Origin: Stentor coeruleus
Lineage: Eukaryota; Ciliophora; Heterotrichea; Heterotrichida; Stentoridae
NCBI GenBank assembly: GCA_001970955.1
Contig: MPUH01000704.1
Coordinates: 1-39,441, forward strand
Length of the DNA: 39,441 nucleotides
Direction of reading: 5' to 3'
The position numbers and the translations under genes were made by a program. Shown here piece after piece: positions 27,208 through 37,088 of the stretch; position 1 is the stretch's first letter; every line of letters begins with the position of its first letter. The notes beneath the pieces are model-generated. The model had not been told where the DNA came from. It did no database searches and saw only the letters and a list, made by a program, of their open reading frames with translations.

Positions 27208-27351
27208 ATGATGATTAGTAGATTTTTTGAAGTCTTTTATATTTTTAATAAGAAAAAGTTTAGATTGGAGGGGTTTTGTTATGGGGGAAAAGATTTTATT
27301 AGAGGAGTCACTATTAATCACTGTTTGGATGCTGATGATATTGCTATATAA
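27208..27351 (+). CDS. weak candidate 47-aa ORF
   Basis: ATG at 27208, stop TAA at 27349-27351. The translation includes KKKFRLEGFCYGGKDFIRG and NHCLDADDIAI, which reads like a folded peptide more than random AT-rich translation, but nothing is recognised and there is no independent support. Confidence 0.2.
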   Translation: MMISRFFEVFYIFNKKKFRLEGFCYGGKDFIRGVTINHCLDADDIAI

Positions 27352-28535
27352 ATTTAACTAAAAAAATTATGGTTTAAGATGTGAAAATGTTAAAAAGTTG
27401 TAAAAATTAGGGTGTTAGAAATTAGGATTTAGTATGATTTGGATACTGTTAGTAATAATAGTATGGGGTTATATTGTTTTGTAATTTGAAATTTGAACTT
27501 TTTTAAGATTGAAAATATGATAATCAGAAAATTATATGATAATTTGAAATTTGAACTTTTTTAAGATTGAAAATATGATAATCAGAAAATTATATGAAGG
27601 GTTTAAAGATGAAAGTTCTGATGGATTTTTATATTTCTCAATTTCTTATTTAATACTTACTAGCTATTTTTTAATAAGAATATTGTATACATTTGATATT
27701 AAGAAGTGAAACTAAATATTAAAATCAGAACTTTTAAATTTGCCTTTATCTTAAAAATTTTCATATAATAAAACTGCTTGATTTATACAAATTATCAATA
27801 AACTACTTTAACCAACTCCATCGTATAAAATTAATATTTTCCCCTATCATCACTTACTATAATAATAAATTTAATATAAAATGCCAAATAATTTTAACAA
27901 CTCTAATTATTCTAATATAAATACTCATCAAACCTTTAATAAAAATTCAATCTTATATCCTAAAAATTCTTATAAACCTCATTCTTTATCCAATATCCTC
28001 AATTCCCTCAAACTATAATTTCTAATTTTTTAAATAACTCTTCATTTAAAACTTGATTTCTTCATCTATCCAAATATAATATATTTTTAAAACCACCTAT
28101 ACATACAATTAAAACTTTATCCTCAAAAACATAATTTCCTCACCGAATATCCTTCAAAACCTTATATCTATAATCTTCTTTAATATCTCCTATTTCTTTC
28201 CACATGAAAAATCCTAATTATCAAAAAAAAAAACAATTTCCCTTTACCAAACACATCTTTTTACATCAAACATTCCATACAAATCCTTCATAAACATAAA
28301 ATCATCTATTCAAAAGCACTAATCTATATAAAAAAAACCAGAATTCTCAACCGTTTATTATACAAAATACATTCAAAGCATGATCTTTATAAATCCTACA
28401 CACAAGCATCAATTCAAATTTTTAAAGCTTAAATTTCTTTATCCCTCCCTTAGCATGTTAAATCTCTTAGCCTAAAGCCTTTATTTCAATCAAAATTATT
28501 TAGTGGTGATAAGTATTAGTTTACTAAACTAGAGC
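27352..28535. other. gene-poor spacer
   Basis: No gene seen apart from a tandem duplication at 27482-27597. G-rich to about 27700, then C-rich and almost G-free (about 27960-28500), as expected between two converging genes. Confidence 0.5.
27482..27597. repeat. 58-bp tandem duplication
   Basis: Two adjacent copies of the same 58-bp unit (27482-27539 and 27540-27597), each beginning TAATTTGAAATTTGAAC. The copies look identical, so the duplication is recent or an assembly/sequencing slip. Confidence 0.85.
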
Positions 28536-28820
28536 TTAGGAGCTAGGCTGAAGGGCCCTCCACTTCTCTACATGCATTTCGAACTCTTCGAACAACAGTG
28601 AATGAGCTAGTCTATTCCTTCTTGGGCCGTATTCGTTTTGGTAGTTTATATGCGAATGATAGATTTCTGTTTCTCTATTCACAAACATGCCCCAATAGTA
28701 CATAGGTACATGCATGACTACAGTTGCTAATAGTATTGCCATTGCATCTCTTGATACATATTCATCGAGTAATAGATTGATAAACCAAAATCTTGACCTT
28801 AAAAACCACCTTGGGATCAT
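28536..28820 (-). CDS. small membrane protein, possibly mitochondrial
   Basis: 94 residues from the ATG at 28820 (MIPRWFLRSRFWFINLLLD). The frame stays open upstream to about 28885 (including SNKWCHNK) but without an ATG, so a further upstream exon is possible. One central hydrophobic span (AMAILLATVVMHVPMYYWGM) is followed by a polar, aromatic, Arg/Glu/His-rich tail (YGPRRNRLAHSLLFEEFEMH). Small single-span basic proteins like this are frequent accessory subunits of ciliate respiratory complexes, but I recognise no family. The ORF is clearly richer in GC than its surroundings, which supports a real gene. Confidence 0.5.
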   Translation of the reverse strand: MIPRWFLRSRFWFINLLLDEYVSRDAMAILLATVVMHVPMYYWGMFVNRETEIYHSHINYQNEYGPRRNRLAHSLLFEEFEMHVEKWRALQPSS

Positions 28821-28850
28821 TTTATTATGACACCATTTATTCGATTTCAC

Positions 28851-30389
28851 TTTTGGAAAGTAGCCTTTAGAGTAATTTTACAGAAGAAAATTCTAGAACT
28901 TCATGGATTTGTCAGAAATACTTTTTATATAGAAATTAAAACATATACATTAAATCATATAAAGAAATACATAATTTTATACAGATTATAAAATATAATT
29001 ATGCGTTTTTTTCAATACTTGTAGGTATATTTTCTTGGTGGTTACATGAACAGTTCATAAATTTAATGGAATTGTTTAATGAATTTTCAGTATGGATAGT
29101 TTTCAAATTATTGCGATAGAAAAGTATTAGTAACAACCTAAGGCTGTCTGTAAAAGATAATATTTTCACTAGTTTTCTTTATGGAACTAAAAGCATTCTA
29201 ATTTAGGTTTATATTTTCTTGACATAAAATATTTTGGAAGTCTGTTCAAAAATTTTCAAAATCATATAAGAAGAAATAACAATGATATGAGATAATGCGC
29301 ATGCCCGAAGTTAATAATTAGTCATTTTCCCTAGAACAGATAAGATAACTTGGTTTCTTTTGGGAATATTTTATAAGTCATGGTAGAGGGGAATTGGTAA
29401 TGCTTGATATTGTAAAATTTGGTTTAAGATGGTTGATTTTTATTGGGATATAGGATTGAGTAATAGGAAATTGTGATTTTTTATATGTTTTGTGAATTGA
29501 GGATGTTTTGAGTTTTTTGTATAGATTCTTGGTGATGAAAATTTGATTTTTTTTATCAAGGTTTTATGATTGGATTTATGATTTTTTAGGGTATGTTGCA
29601 GGCTAAATTGCATGTTGTGAAATCATTTTATCCAAATTATTGATTAGGTTGATATTTTTAGATTTTTTTTCAGTTAGATTTAGATTCTTATAGATTGATC
29701 TTTTATCTAGAAAAAATAGCTTGAGTTAGATTCATCAACTATTATACAACCAATTTATTGTTTTTACTTTTGATGAGTTTGGCACAATTATTTATTGTTA
29801 AAATGCACTAGTTTTAATTATATGACTTTGCCTTTCAGTTGAATTATGATTTTCACCTGTTTTTGCAATCATCACAAAAAAAAGTATACTCAAGGTACTT
29901 GTTTAAGCCTCATTTTTTATATTTTTACCTTTTTGATCAAGCTAGAATATACAGCATACATGAAATGACACTTCGAAAAAATTCTGATCCATAATAAATT
30001 ATATAAATTTAATCTTATATAATAAACTTTCCATAATAAATTATATAAATTTAATCTTATATAATAAACTATAAAACTACTCAAAATCCTCTATCAAAAA
30101 GTTTTCCTTAATTTTAAAGTATATAAAACTAAACATACTATCATTAAACTACTTAAAACTTATCCAAACCCAATTCTATAAACCTTTACACAATAACAAT
30201 AATCCTAAATCTAAAATTTTCACAATAAACCTTTCTTTTCTCAGTCATTCTACAATAAAAATCCTCTCTTAATAAACTTTTTATTAAAAAAATGACTCCA
30301 ACTTCCACTAAAACCTAATTTCTAATACAAAAAAAACTATAAAAATTAAACCACCTATCCCAATCTCCCTATCTATATAAAATCTTATT
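28851..30389. other. gene-poor spacer with stop-riddled forward frames
   Basis: No intact gene. Forward frames contain protein-like pieces broken by point stops (SILVGIFSWWLHEQF near 29010; a VFTFDEFGT piece near 29760-29790). These might be transposon relics but are no better than suggestive. G-rich to about 29700, C-rich from about 30060. Confidence 0.4.
29989..30070. repeat. 42-bp tandem duplication
   Basis: CCATAATAAATTATATAAAT begins at 29989 and again at 30031. The two copies match over about 40 bp up to 30070. Confidence 0.85.
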
Positions 30390-31382
30390 CTAATTACTTT
30401 CCTCTTTTACAGGATACTTAGAAGTATAATAATCCAATATAGTCTCCTCCTTAAATCCTGTTGCCACATTATAAGAGAACTCCAGTTTTTCCAATATTTC
30501 ATTCAACGAAAGTCTTAATCTTCCACTCGTAGCTTTAGCCAATACTTTAAACCTATGTTTATTATCTTCCATAGTTTTCCCATTATCAATTCTCCCATAA
30601 TCGATTTTTTCTATCATAGTCGCATTCTGCCTTCTAATTCCTTCAAATATCTTCACATCTTCTTCCACAGAAAAAACCATCTGATTTGGGATTTTGTTAT
30701 TAATAATATAACTCCATCTTGTCCTACAATCTTGTGCTGTTCTTGTTTGGAATTGTTCTGATACAGCTTCCCATGGTATTTCACTTTTTTTAAATACTTT
30801 TTTATGCATTTCCAAAACTTCAAATATCCTATTAAGCCCTTGATCCCCTTCATCTATAGAAACAGCTTCGATTTTATCAGTAGGTATTTTAAATAGTTTA
30901 AATATCAACATGACTAATTCTTTGGTTTCTTCAACATTCCAAGTCCCTGTTTTTCTTAATGGCATCCTTTCACCACCCATTTGTTTCCATTTATCTTTTA
31001 TGTTTAAAGCTGTCCTTTGTAGTAACTCGCCTAGTTCTTTCCATTTGTGTCCATTTTTATTGACGAATTCTATGAGAATCCGTTCTTCTTTTAATGTCCA
31101 AGGGCCTTTGTAGTTAAAAGGGTTAAAGTACCTTTTGCAGATGTTGTGAACTGATTGCACTGAACGGTTTGGAAAAAATTTTGCCAGTTTGGTCCAGATG
31201 TTTGAGAATTCGGGTGGGGTTGTGTCACCACAGATACTTGCTAGTTGGTCTGGGGTTAAGTTTTTTTTTGAGGCGTATTTGCAGAGAAGACGCTTAAGGT
31301 GGTTGATTTCTTTTTCGGACCATTTACCTTTTATCATAGGTTTTTCATTGGAGTCTTTCCATCTTCTCACAGGAACTGACAT
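30390..31382 (-). CDS. Myb/SANT DNA-binding protein, Reb1/TTF1/DMTF1 type
   Basis: 330 residues with at least three Myb-like units. The first is at ~18-85 (GKWSEKEINHLKRLLCKYA, then FPNRSVQSVHNICKRYF). The second, at ~92-138, is the clearest: GPWTLKEERILIEFVNKNG, HKWKELGELL, RTALNIKDKWKQ, with the three spaced Trp/aromatic residues and a recognition helix. The third (~144-232) starts with GTWNVEETKEL and ends with the second half PWEAVSEQFQTRTAQDCRTRW, the unit carrying an insertion between helices as in Reb1/TTF1. A weaker fourth unit (FSVEEDVKIFEGI) follows. Such proteins bind rDNA terminators or promoters. Function here is inferred from family only. Confidence 0.8.
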   Translation of the reverse strand: MSVPVRRWKDSNEKPMIKGKWSEKEINHLKRLLCKYASKKNLTPDQLASICGDTTPPEFSNIWTKLAKFFPNRSVQSVHNICKRYFNPFNYKGPWTLKEERILIEFVNKNGHKWKELGELLQRTALNIKDKWKQMGGERMPLRKTGTWNVEETKELVMLIFKLFKIPTDKIEAVSIDEGDQGLNRIFEVLEMHKKVFKKSEIPWEAVSEQFQTRTAQDCRTRWSYIINNKIPNQMVFSVEEDVKIFEGIRRQNATMIEKIDYGRIDNGKTMEDNKHRFKVLAKATSGRLRLSLNEILEKLEFSYNVATGFKEETILDYYTSKYPVKEESN

Positions 31383-31435
31383 ATTATTAGAATCTCCTAT
31401 AAACTTATTAGCATTGAAGAGAAATAATTAACTTA
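31383..31435. promoter_or_regulatory. 53-bp divergent spacer
   Basis: Only 53 bp separate the ATG of the Myb protein (minus) from the first ATG of the RING protein (plus). Both promoters and 5' UTRs must be contained here or overlap the coding regions. No motif recognised. Confidence 0.4.
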
Positions 31436-31813
31436 ATGGAGAGAAATATGGAAAATCCAACATCACGCAGACATGGTGTGCACCCATCAGCAATACTAAT
31501 AAAAATGCTTGTAAACACCATAAATAATCAACCTGGATTGGCTATAGAAACAACTGCAATAGCGAATTTAGCTGAAAATATTGCGGAATATAATATCATT
31601 TCAAGACCACATAGACTTTCAGCATATGGATATTCTCTTATTAAAGAAGTTAGAATGAAAACATCTGAGGACTGCGCAATATGTAAAGATATTATAGAAA
31701 TACTTGCTTTAGAACTACCATGTGACCATAAATTCCATAGTGATTGTATAGAAAAATGGTTTTTATCTCATAGTTCCTGTCCGAACTGTAGGACAAATAT
31801 TGATTACTATTAA
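31436..31813 (+). CDS. RING-H2 finger protein, probable E3 ubiquitin ligase
   Basis: 125 residues. The C-terminal RING-H2 reads CAIC, then LPCDHKFHSDCI, W, and CPNCR, giving the full C-x2-C ... C-x-H-x2-H-x2-C ... C-x2-C ligand set plus the conserved Trp and Pro. The N-terminal ~75 residues are helical without a known domain or membrane span. RING-H2 proteins recruit E2 enzymes for ubiquitination; the substrate is unknown. ATG 31436 or the in-frame ATG at 31448 (MENPTSRR) could be used. Confidence 0.85.
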   Translation: MERNMENPTSRRHGVHPSAILIKMLVNTINNQPGLAIETTAIANLAENIAEYNIISRPHRLSAYGYSLIKEVRMKTSEDCAICKDIIEILALELPCDHKFHSDCIEKWFLSHSSCPNCRTNIDYY

Positions 31814-31916
31814 TGTATTATAAATTTTATAAGTTTTATAATATCTTATAATGATTATTATTATCGATATAAATCTAATCATATCTCCTAAAAATCCTAT
31901 TATGAAATCTTTTAAG

Positions 31917-33311
31917 CTACATAAAAATTCTTTCTTTCGAGCATGGTATATAAGGATTATGCTCAAACAAAGGTTCTTCAAGACATTTTCTAAACAAAAA
32001 CAGCCCCATTAAAGCAATAAAAGCATAAAAAGACATAACAGTCCACATAAACCAACATTTATTTTCCCCATCTTCTGGACAATAAGCTTCAGCTAAAAGT
32101 GTCCCAGTAATTCCAGTAACTAATATGCTAAGTCCATAAGGTATTTGACTTATACTAACAAGTACAGATTCTTTTCCTTGTGGAGATACTTTTAATGAAT
32201 AACTAAGTATTGTAGGTGCAAATAACCCTTCACTAATTGAAGTTATAATAATATGACTAACTACAGTATAATAACTTCCACCAAATAAAAATACTAAAGG
32301 AGCTAAAACTGCTATTAATCCAGCAACAAGAAAAGTTGTATATGAATTGATGTAATGAATCCAGAATAAAACAAAAGGAACTAAAATAATAACAAGAACT
32401 TGGTTTAAAATTATCATCAAGCCAAAATGCGAATCATCACCCATATCTCGATCCATATACAATGGTAAAGCTATAGCTTGCTGATAAAAAATAGTCTTTA
32501 TAATCATAATCAAAGAAACCACAATAAAAAACCTCCAAAATTTTTTCGTAACCAAAACCCTTCTTGTATGTTCCCAGGCAGACACTTTCTTCGCCTTATC
32601 CAGATTTTTTTCTTCTTCTAATCTATAATTAAAATCCAGTTGTCTTAAAAATAAGCTCATCACACTAGAAATTAAAAGGCATATCAAACAATATCCGAAA
32701 ATATAACAAAAATCTTCATGTGTTTTTGACCCAAAATAATAAACTAATTCTATAACAACCCCAGCTAATATAACTGATGTATAATTAAGAATAATTCCTA
32801 AACTTGCTGCGGAATCTCTACAAGATTCTTTTGTGTAATATTTAATACCAATATCATATCCTGCCATAGCAAAAATAAAATGTATAGGTAGAATAAGTAT
32901 TAAAATACAAACATGTACAAGTGAATTGTTGAATATAATTGCAAGGATATAATAAAGACTACCAGCAAGACTACTGATAATTAGAGTTATTCTCAGTCCA
33001 TAGCGATCAGGAAAGTTGCTTATAAAAATAGTGAGGGATATTAAGAGAAATATGATAATAGCATAGATAATAGATACTGAAGATTCAGAAATGTCTTGAA
33101 CTTCAATAAGATAGCTTGTTATGCATGTAAATAATACAAATTGACTAGAGTTTATCCCAAAACGCACGATGTATAAGAACCATAGTTCTCGAGGACATGT
33201 TTTTAGCTCAGCCCATCCTTGCATATATTTTTCATATAGATTTTCTTGTTTGATATCTTCGTTTAAACCTTTCTCCTCACCTTCTTCTTCACTTTGGTTA
33301 TCTTTATCCAT
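31917..33311 (-). CDS. MFS-like membrane transporter
   Basis: 464 residues with about 12 membrane spans in two groups of six, separated by a charged central loop (LEEEKNLDKAKKVSAWEHTR, about 232-252). The N-terminal ~45 residues are acidic and cytoplasmic. The loop between spans 2 and 3 carries 'SNFPDRYGLR', which matches the MFS motif-A pattern (G/x-x-x-D-R-x-G-R/L). The second half contains a typical 'SPQGKESVLVSISQIPYGL' helix like those of MFS sugar/peptide permeases. Substrate cannot be read from the sequence. Ends 103 bp from the converging RING gene. Confidence 0.75.
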   Translation of the reverse strand: MDKDNQSEEEGEEKGLNEDIKQENLYEKYMQGWAELKTCPRELWFLYIVRFGINSSQFVLFTCITSYLIEVQDISESSVSIIYAIIIFLLISLTIFISNFPDRYGLRITLIISSLAGSLYYILAIIFNNSLVHVCILILILPIHFIFAMAGYDIGIKYYTKESCRDSAASLGIILNYTSVILAGVVIELVYYFGSKTHEDFCYIFGYCLICLLISSVMSLFLRQLDFNYRLEEEKNLDKAKKVSAWEHTRRVLVTKKFWRFFIVVSLIMIIKTIFYQQAIALPLYMDRDMGDDSHFGLMIILNQVLVIILVPFVLFWIHYINSYTTFLVAGLIAVLAPLVFLFGGSYYTVVSHIIITSISEGLFAPTILSYSLKVSPQGKESVLVSISQIPYGLSILVTGITGTLLAEAYCPEDGENKCWFMWTVMSFYAFIALMGLFLFRKCLEEPLFEHNPYIPCSKERIFM

Positions 33312-34022
33312 TACTCTAAACCTATTAATATGTCTAAAAAATGAATATAATATTTGAATAAATACGGAAAATCGTGATATGAGAATATTTGCTTTTAGAT
33401 TGAAATAGGTTTAGGCTATTTTTATAGGAGTTGATGTTTAAAGAGGAAATAATACGATTTTTCAATATAAGAATTAGGATGATAAAAATATATTTTTGTA
33501 TTAAGATATATTCATTAGATTAAGTGATGTATTTTATTATAACTATAAGTTTAACTAGGCTAGGTATGTGTTTATATATTTTTTTCTGTTTAAAAAAACA
33601 TTTTTTTAAGCTTATCGAAAATTCTTCAGCAAAATATTCAAAAACAATTTCATTCGTCTTTGAAATTTGAAGAAATTTTAAAAAGACTTTTAAAATCATC
33701 TAAAACAAACCATATTAATATTTACTATATACATACTACTATCAACTTGATCCTAAGTTACAAAACCTAAACCCAAATAATAAAAAAAATACATTCTCTT
33801 AGCAATTCCCATAACCAAAAAACCCTAATCTAAACACATCCATTCTTCATAATCCTCTATAGCATCTAACCCGATCCTAACACCTTAAACCATAAATCCC
33901 ATTCTCTTCACTAAAACCCTACCTTCCACCTTCCAAACTTTCTTCAAAAAACCCCAAAATCCAACCACCAAACATGACCAGCTAATATATGGCCAACAAG
34001 AATGGATTTCACCTAAATATAA
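33312..34022. other. divergent intergenic spacer with skew switch
   Basis: No gene seen. The + strand is G-rich next to the transporter start (to about 33580) and strongly C-rich with few G from about 33620 to 34000, before the MPP gene. A clear instance of the flank-skew pattern. Confidence 0.55.
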
Positions 34023-35438
34023 ATGCTAAGAATAAGTCTTCGAAAATTCGGCTTTGTTCATGACCTGCTCGGGATTCACAACACTACGAGCCACGGGTAC
34101 ATTTTCGGATGTAATCCTCCTCACAAAGTGATCCCAGAGCATTCACCACTAGTCAGCCAAGACTTACCAAAAAAGCTTCAACTCACCACTTTATCTAATG
34201 GTGTTCGAATAGTCACTGAGTCAGAAGGTCTTCCTTCAAGTGTTCACTTAGGTGTGACAATTTCAACAGGAGTTCGTGACGAGACTGAAAAATACTCAGG
34301 AGTGGTCCACGCTTTATCACAAACTTATTTGAAGACAAACGTAAGAACAAACGAACAAATAAACTATGGCATGATCCAAATGTCAGGAGGAGAGTTTAAT
34401 ATGACTTACGACCATGACTTCATGAATTATCATGGGTTTTGTTTGGCTCATGACACATATGATATTATGCAAATGCTTAGTGATTGTGTTCTTGATGAAA
34501 AGACTATAATGGATGAAGAAGCAGCTCAATGGAGAACTGATGAATATTGGAAGCTTAGAAGTGTGAATATGACAAACTGGAAAAGGCTTAATGAATTGTG
34601 GCTCAGCACAGCCTATGGGTTTAAAGGTTATGGCATGCCTTTATCAGGATTTGAAAGTAACTTTCAGAATTTAGGCCATTATTATATGAATCAATGGAGA
34701 AAACATCATGCGACTCCAGATAGAATGACTGTTTGGGGTGCTGGGGTTAAAAACCATGCTGAATTTGTTGATACTGTTACCCCATACTTTGTCCATTTAG
34801 AGCCTTCTAAAGCTAAACCACGTGAAGCTTCTAAGTATCTTGGTGGCGACCATAAGGAAATATGTGACTCTTCTTTAACCCATGTAAGCTTTTCTTTCCA
34901 AGGCCCAAGCAGAGTTGACAAGAATTTAGCCTCAGCTTTCGTCCTTAAGTATATATTAGGCAACAATAACTCTGGTTTACATTCACGTGCTTATAAGAAC
35001 TTTGCCCAAAAATACTCAGGAATTGAAGCATTTGAAACTGATCATGAAGCTTTTGCCGACACTGGCAATTTCAGAATCAATCTAGCTATTCATAATGATA
35101 AGACTAAAGAAGTTTGTGAAGGTTTTACTAAAGAGTTCCTTGATTTAGCTAATGTTACTGATGAAGAAGTTACTAGAGCTAAAAATCTTCTTATTAATAC
35201 CTCATTAAGAAAAAGTGCTGAAACTGGAAGAAGGACTAAAAAGAGTGTACAAGGATTAGCTTATACTGGAAAATTAAGTGATATTTCAGAGTTTGTTAAG
35301 GAAGTTGAAGCTGTGACTAAAGATAGTATTAAACAAGTTGTTGAAGGTATGAGGAAATCAAGACCTACAGTTGTCGCTTTAGGTGGTAGCGTTCATGACG
35401 TGCCAAATGCTGACAGCCTTCATAGTAAACTAAGATAG
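34023..35438 (+). CDS. mitochondrial processing peptidase alpha / complex III core 2 protein
   Basis: 471 residues of M16 peptidase fold. The N-terminus MLRISLRKFGFVHDLLG is a basic amphipathic presequence. The first M16 domain starts at KLQLTTLSNGVRIVTESEG. The position of the zinc motif (HxxEH in the catalytic beta subunit) reads SGVVHALSQTYLKT, so there is no zinc site, as expected for MPP-alpha or core proteins. The second domain contains 'HVSFSFQGPSRVDKNLASAF' and 'GLHSRAYKNFAQKYSGIEAF', matching alpha-MPP around its glycine-rich loop. That loop itself is shortened to LGNNNSG. In ciliate mitochondria MPP subunits are part of complex III, so processing and structural roles may be combined. 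Confidence 0.85.
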   Translation: MLRISLRKFGFVHDLLGIHNTTSHGYIFGCNPPHKVIPEHSPLVSQDLPKKLQLTTLSNGVRIVTESEGLPSSVHLGVTISTGVRDETEKYSGVVHALSQTYLKTNVRTNEQINYGMIQMSGGEFNMTYDHDFMNYHGFCLAHDTYDIMQMLSDCVLDEKTIMDEEAAQWRTDEYWKLRSVNMTNWKRLNELWLSTAYGFKGYGMPLSGFESNFQNLGHYYMNQWRKHHATPDRMTVWGAGVKNHAEFVDTVTPYFVHLEPSKAKPREASKYLGGDHKEICDSSLTHVSFSFQGPSRVDKNLASAFVLKYILGNNNSGLHSRAYKNFAQKYSGIEAFETDHEAFADTGNFRINLAIHNDKTKEVCEGFTKEFLDLANVTDEEVTRAKNLLINTSLRKSAETGRRTKKSVQGLAYTGKLSDISEFVKEVEAVTKDSIKQVVEGMRKSRPTVVALGGSVHDVPNADSLHSKLR

Positions 35439-35520
35439 TTTATTTATCTTTGTCCCGAAAAAAGACTTTTTTTTTTATATGTTTTAAATATACACATAAT
35501 CTATAGAGTAGGTTTAAATA

Positions 35521-36558
35521 ATGGAACCTATAGACCAAGTTATATATATCGGGTTCAATCAAAATGCGTCATGTATAACTTTATCTACAGAAAAAGCTTT
35601 AGATACAGGCTATGATTCAAGCTTTCGAGTAATAGACACACATCCTTTGAAATTTTGTTACCAGCGAAGTAATTTTTATTAAGTCTTTCCTGGAAGTTTT
35701 AGTATTGTAGAGTTATTGAATAGATCAAATATTATTGCTTTAGTTGGTGGAGGGACTTGTCTTCGTTACCCATCATCTAAGCTTATAATTTGGGATGATC
35801 AAAAGCTTAGGATTATTTCAGAGTTGAATTTTCGCTTAGAAATCAAAGCAGTGAGGCTAAGGAGAAATCGTGTTGTGGTGGTTTTAGAGGATAAAGTCTA
35901 TGTTTTTAATTTACAAGACCTTAAAATTATTGATGTGATTAGTACTTTTCACAACCCACATGGGATTTGTTGTATGAGTTCTGATGATATGAGGGAAGTT
36001 CTAGCTTGTCCTAGTGATAAAAAAGGAAATGCATTAATTAAAGTGTATACTGAAGATAAAGAAATAGAGATTGATGCTCATGAAACACCCTTAGCTTGTG
36101 CTGCACTTAACAAAGATGGAACTTTATTGGCCACAGCTTCAGATAAAGGTACGCTGGTTAGGATATTCGACACTGAAACTGGAGATCTTTTACAGGAGTT
36201 AAGAAGAGGAATTGATAGGGCTGAGATTTATAGTCTAGCTTTTCACCCAACATCTCATTGGATTGCTTGTTCAAGTAACACAGGAACAGTTCATATATAT
36301 AGTATCGACCCAGAAATCCAAAATAAGAAACTAGCTTTGAAGTTCTTTAAAAAAATGCTCCCGAAGTATTTTGAAAGCGAATGGAGCTATGCCAAATTTA
36401 AAGTCAAAGGCGCTAAAACGGTTTGTGCATTTGCTGGTGATGAACTTAAACTTATGATTCTAACTGATCATGCTATGTTTTATGAAGTTGATTTTACTGA
36501 AGGAGGACAATGTGTTGGTGAAATCGCTGAGAACTTATTAGACTTAGAACTGGTATAA
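35521..36558 (+). CDS. PROPPIN (Atg18/WIPI3-4-like) phosphoinositide-binding beta-propeller
   Basis: Exons 35521-35668 and 35684-36558 across a 15-nt intron give 340 residues. PROPPINs bind PI3P/PI(3,5)P2 and act in autophagosome formation and endolysosomal traffic. Blade motifs: SSKLIIWDDQ, VRLRRNRVVVVLEDKVYVFN, NPHGICCMS, AHETPLACAALNKDGTLLAT, ASDKGTLVRIFDT. The lipid-binding signature is present as LRRG (QELRRGIDRAEIYS), the variant found in the WIPI3/WIPI4 branch, and both arginines are kept. The C-terminus (AKFKVKGAKTVCAF..., LILTDHAMFYEV) completes blade 7. Without splicing the first ~50 residues (MEPIDQVIYIGFNQNASC) would be lost. Confidence 0.92.
35669..35683 (+). other. 15-nt intron
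   Basis: GTAATTTTTATTAAG, phase 1; retention creates an in-frame TAA. The only one of the five ending AAG instead of TAG. Confidence 0.9.
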
Positions 36559-36710
36559 TGACTCACAAGTTAAGTTATAAGATAAAAATAAACTAAGAAT
36601 CTTAAGAAAATCATATAAAAAATATGATTATAGTATGGAATATTTTACAATATTATGTTTAAAAAATTTATATAAAATATTCAAATTTGATCGTTTATAT
36701 CTATTAGCTA

Positions 36711-37088
36711 TTAAACGTCTGTAAAGTGTAATTCAACTTCAACACCAGGTTCAATTGTAAAGTCAGTGACTTTTTTGATATATTCAGCTGGGCAGATAAG
36801 GTTGACAACTCTTTTATGGATCCTCATTTCGAATCTATCAAAAGTTTGGGTACCGTTACCACAAGGACTTCTTCTAACTGTTATTCTAAGTATTTTTGTT
36901 GGATGTCTAACAGGGCCAACTACAGTCAAGTTTTCTTTTTTCGCTGAAGCTACTAGTTTTGAAGTCATGCTTTCTAGAACCTCTAGCTTGGTAGAAGTCA
37001 ATGTGAAACGAATTTTCTGAGGCTTGGATTCTGCTTCGATTCCCTTGCCTTTACCTTTTTCGTAAGATGATTCTGCCATGCTAGCCAC
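36711..37088 (-). CDS. 40S ribosomal protein uS10 (RPS20)
   Basis: 125 residues, close to the usual eukaryotic length. Recognisable core: IRFTLTSTKLEVLESM, then GPVRHPTKILRITVRRSPCGNG, TFDRFEMRIHKRVV and IEPGVEVELHF (given in pieces). The N-terminal ~20 residues are the variable eukaryotic extension (MASMAESSYEKGKGKG). uS10 sits in the 40S head and contributes to mRNA handling and ribosome-quality-control ubiquitination. It is the last gene before the telomeric array. The second ATG (MAESS) could also serve. Confidence 0.97.
   Translation of the reverse strand: MASMAESSYEKGKGKGIEAESKPQKIRFTLTSTKLEVLESMTSKLVASAKKENLTVVGPVRHPTKILRITVRRSPCGNGTQTFDRFEMRIHKRVVNLICPAEYIKKVTDFTIEPGVEVELHFTDV

Noticed and set aside
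34706..34966. 86-codon minus ORF
   Set aside because: Antisense shadow of the MPP gene.
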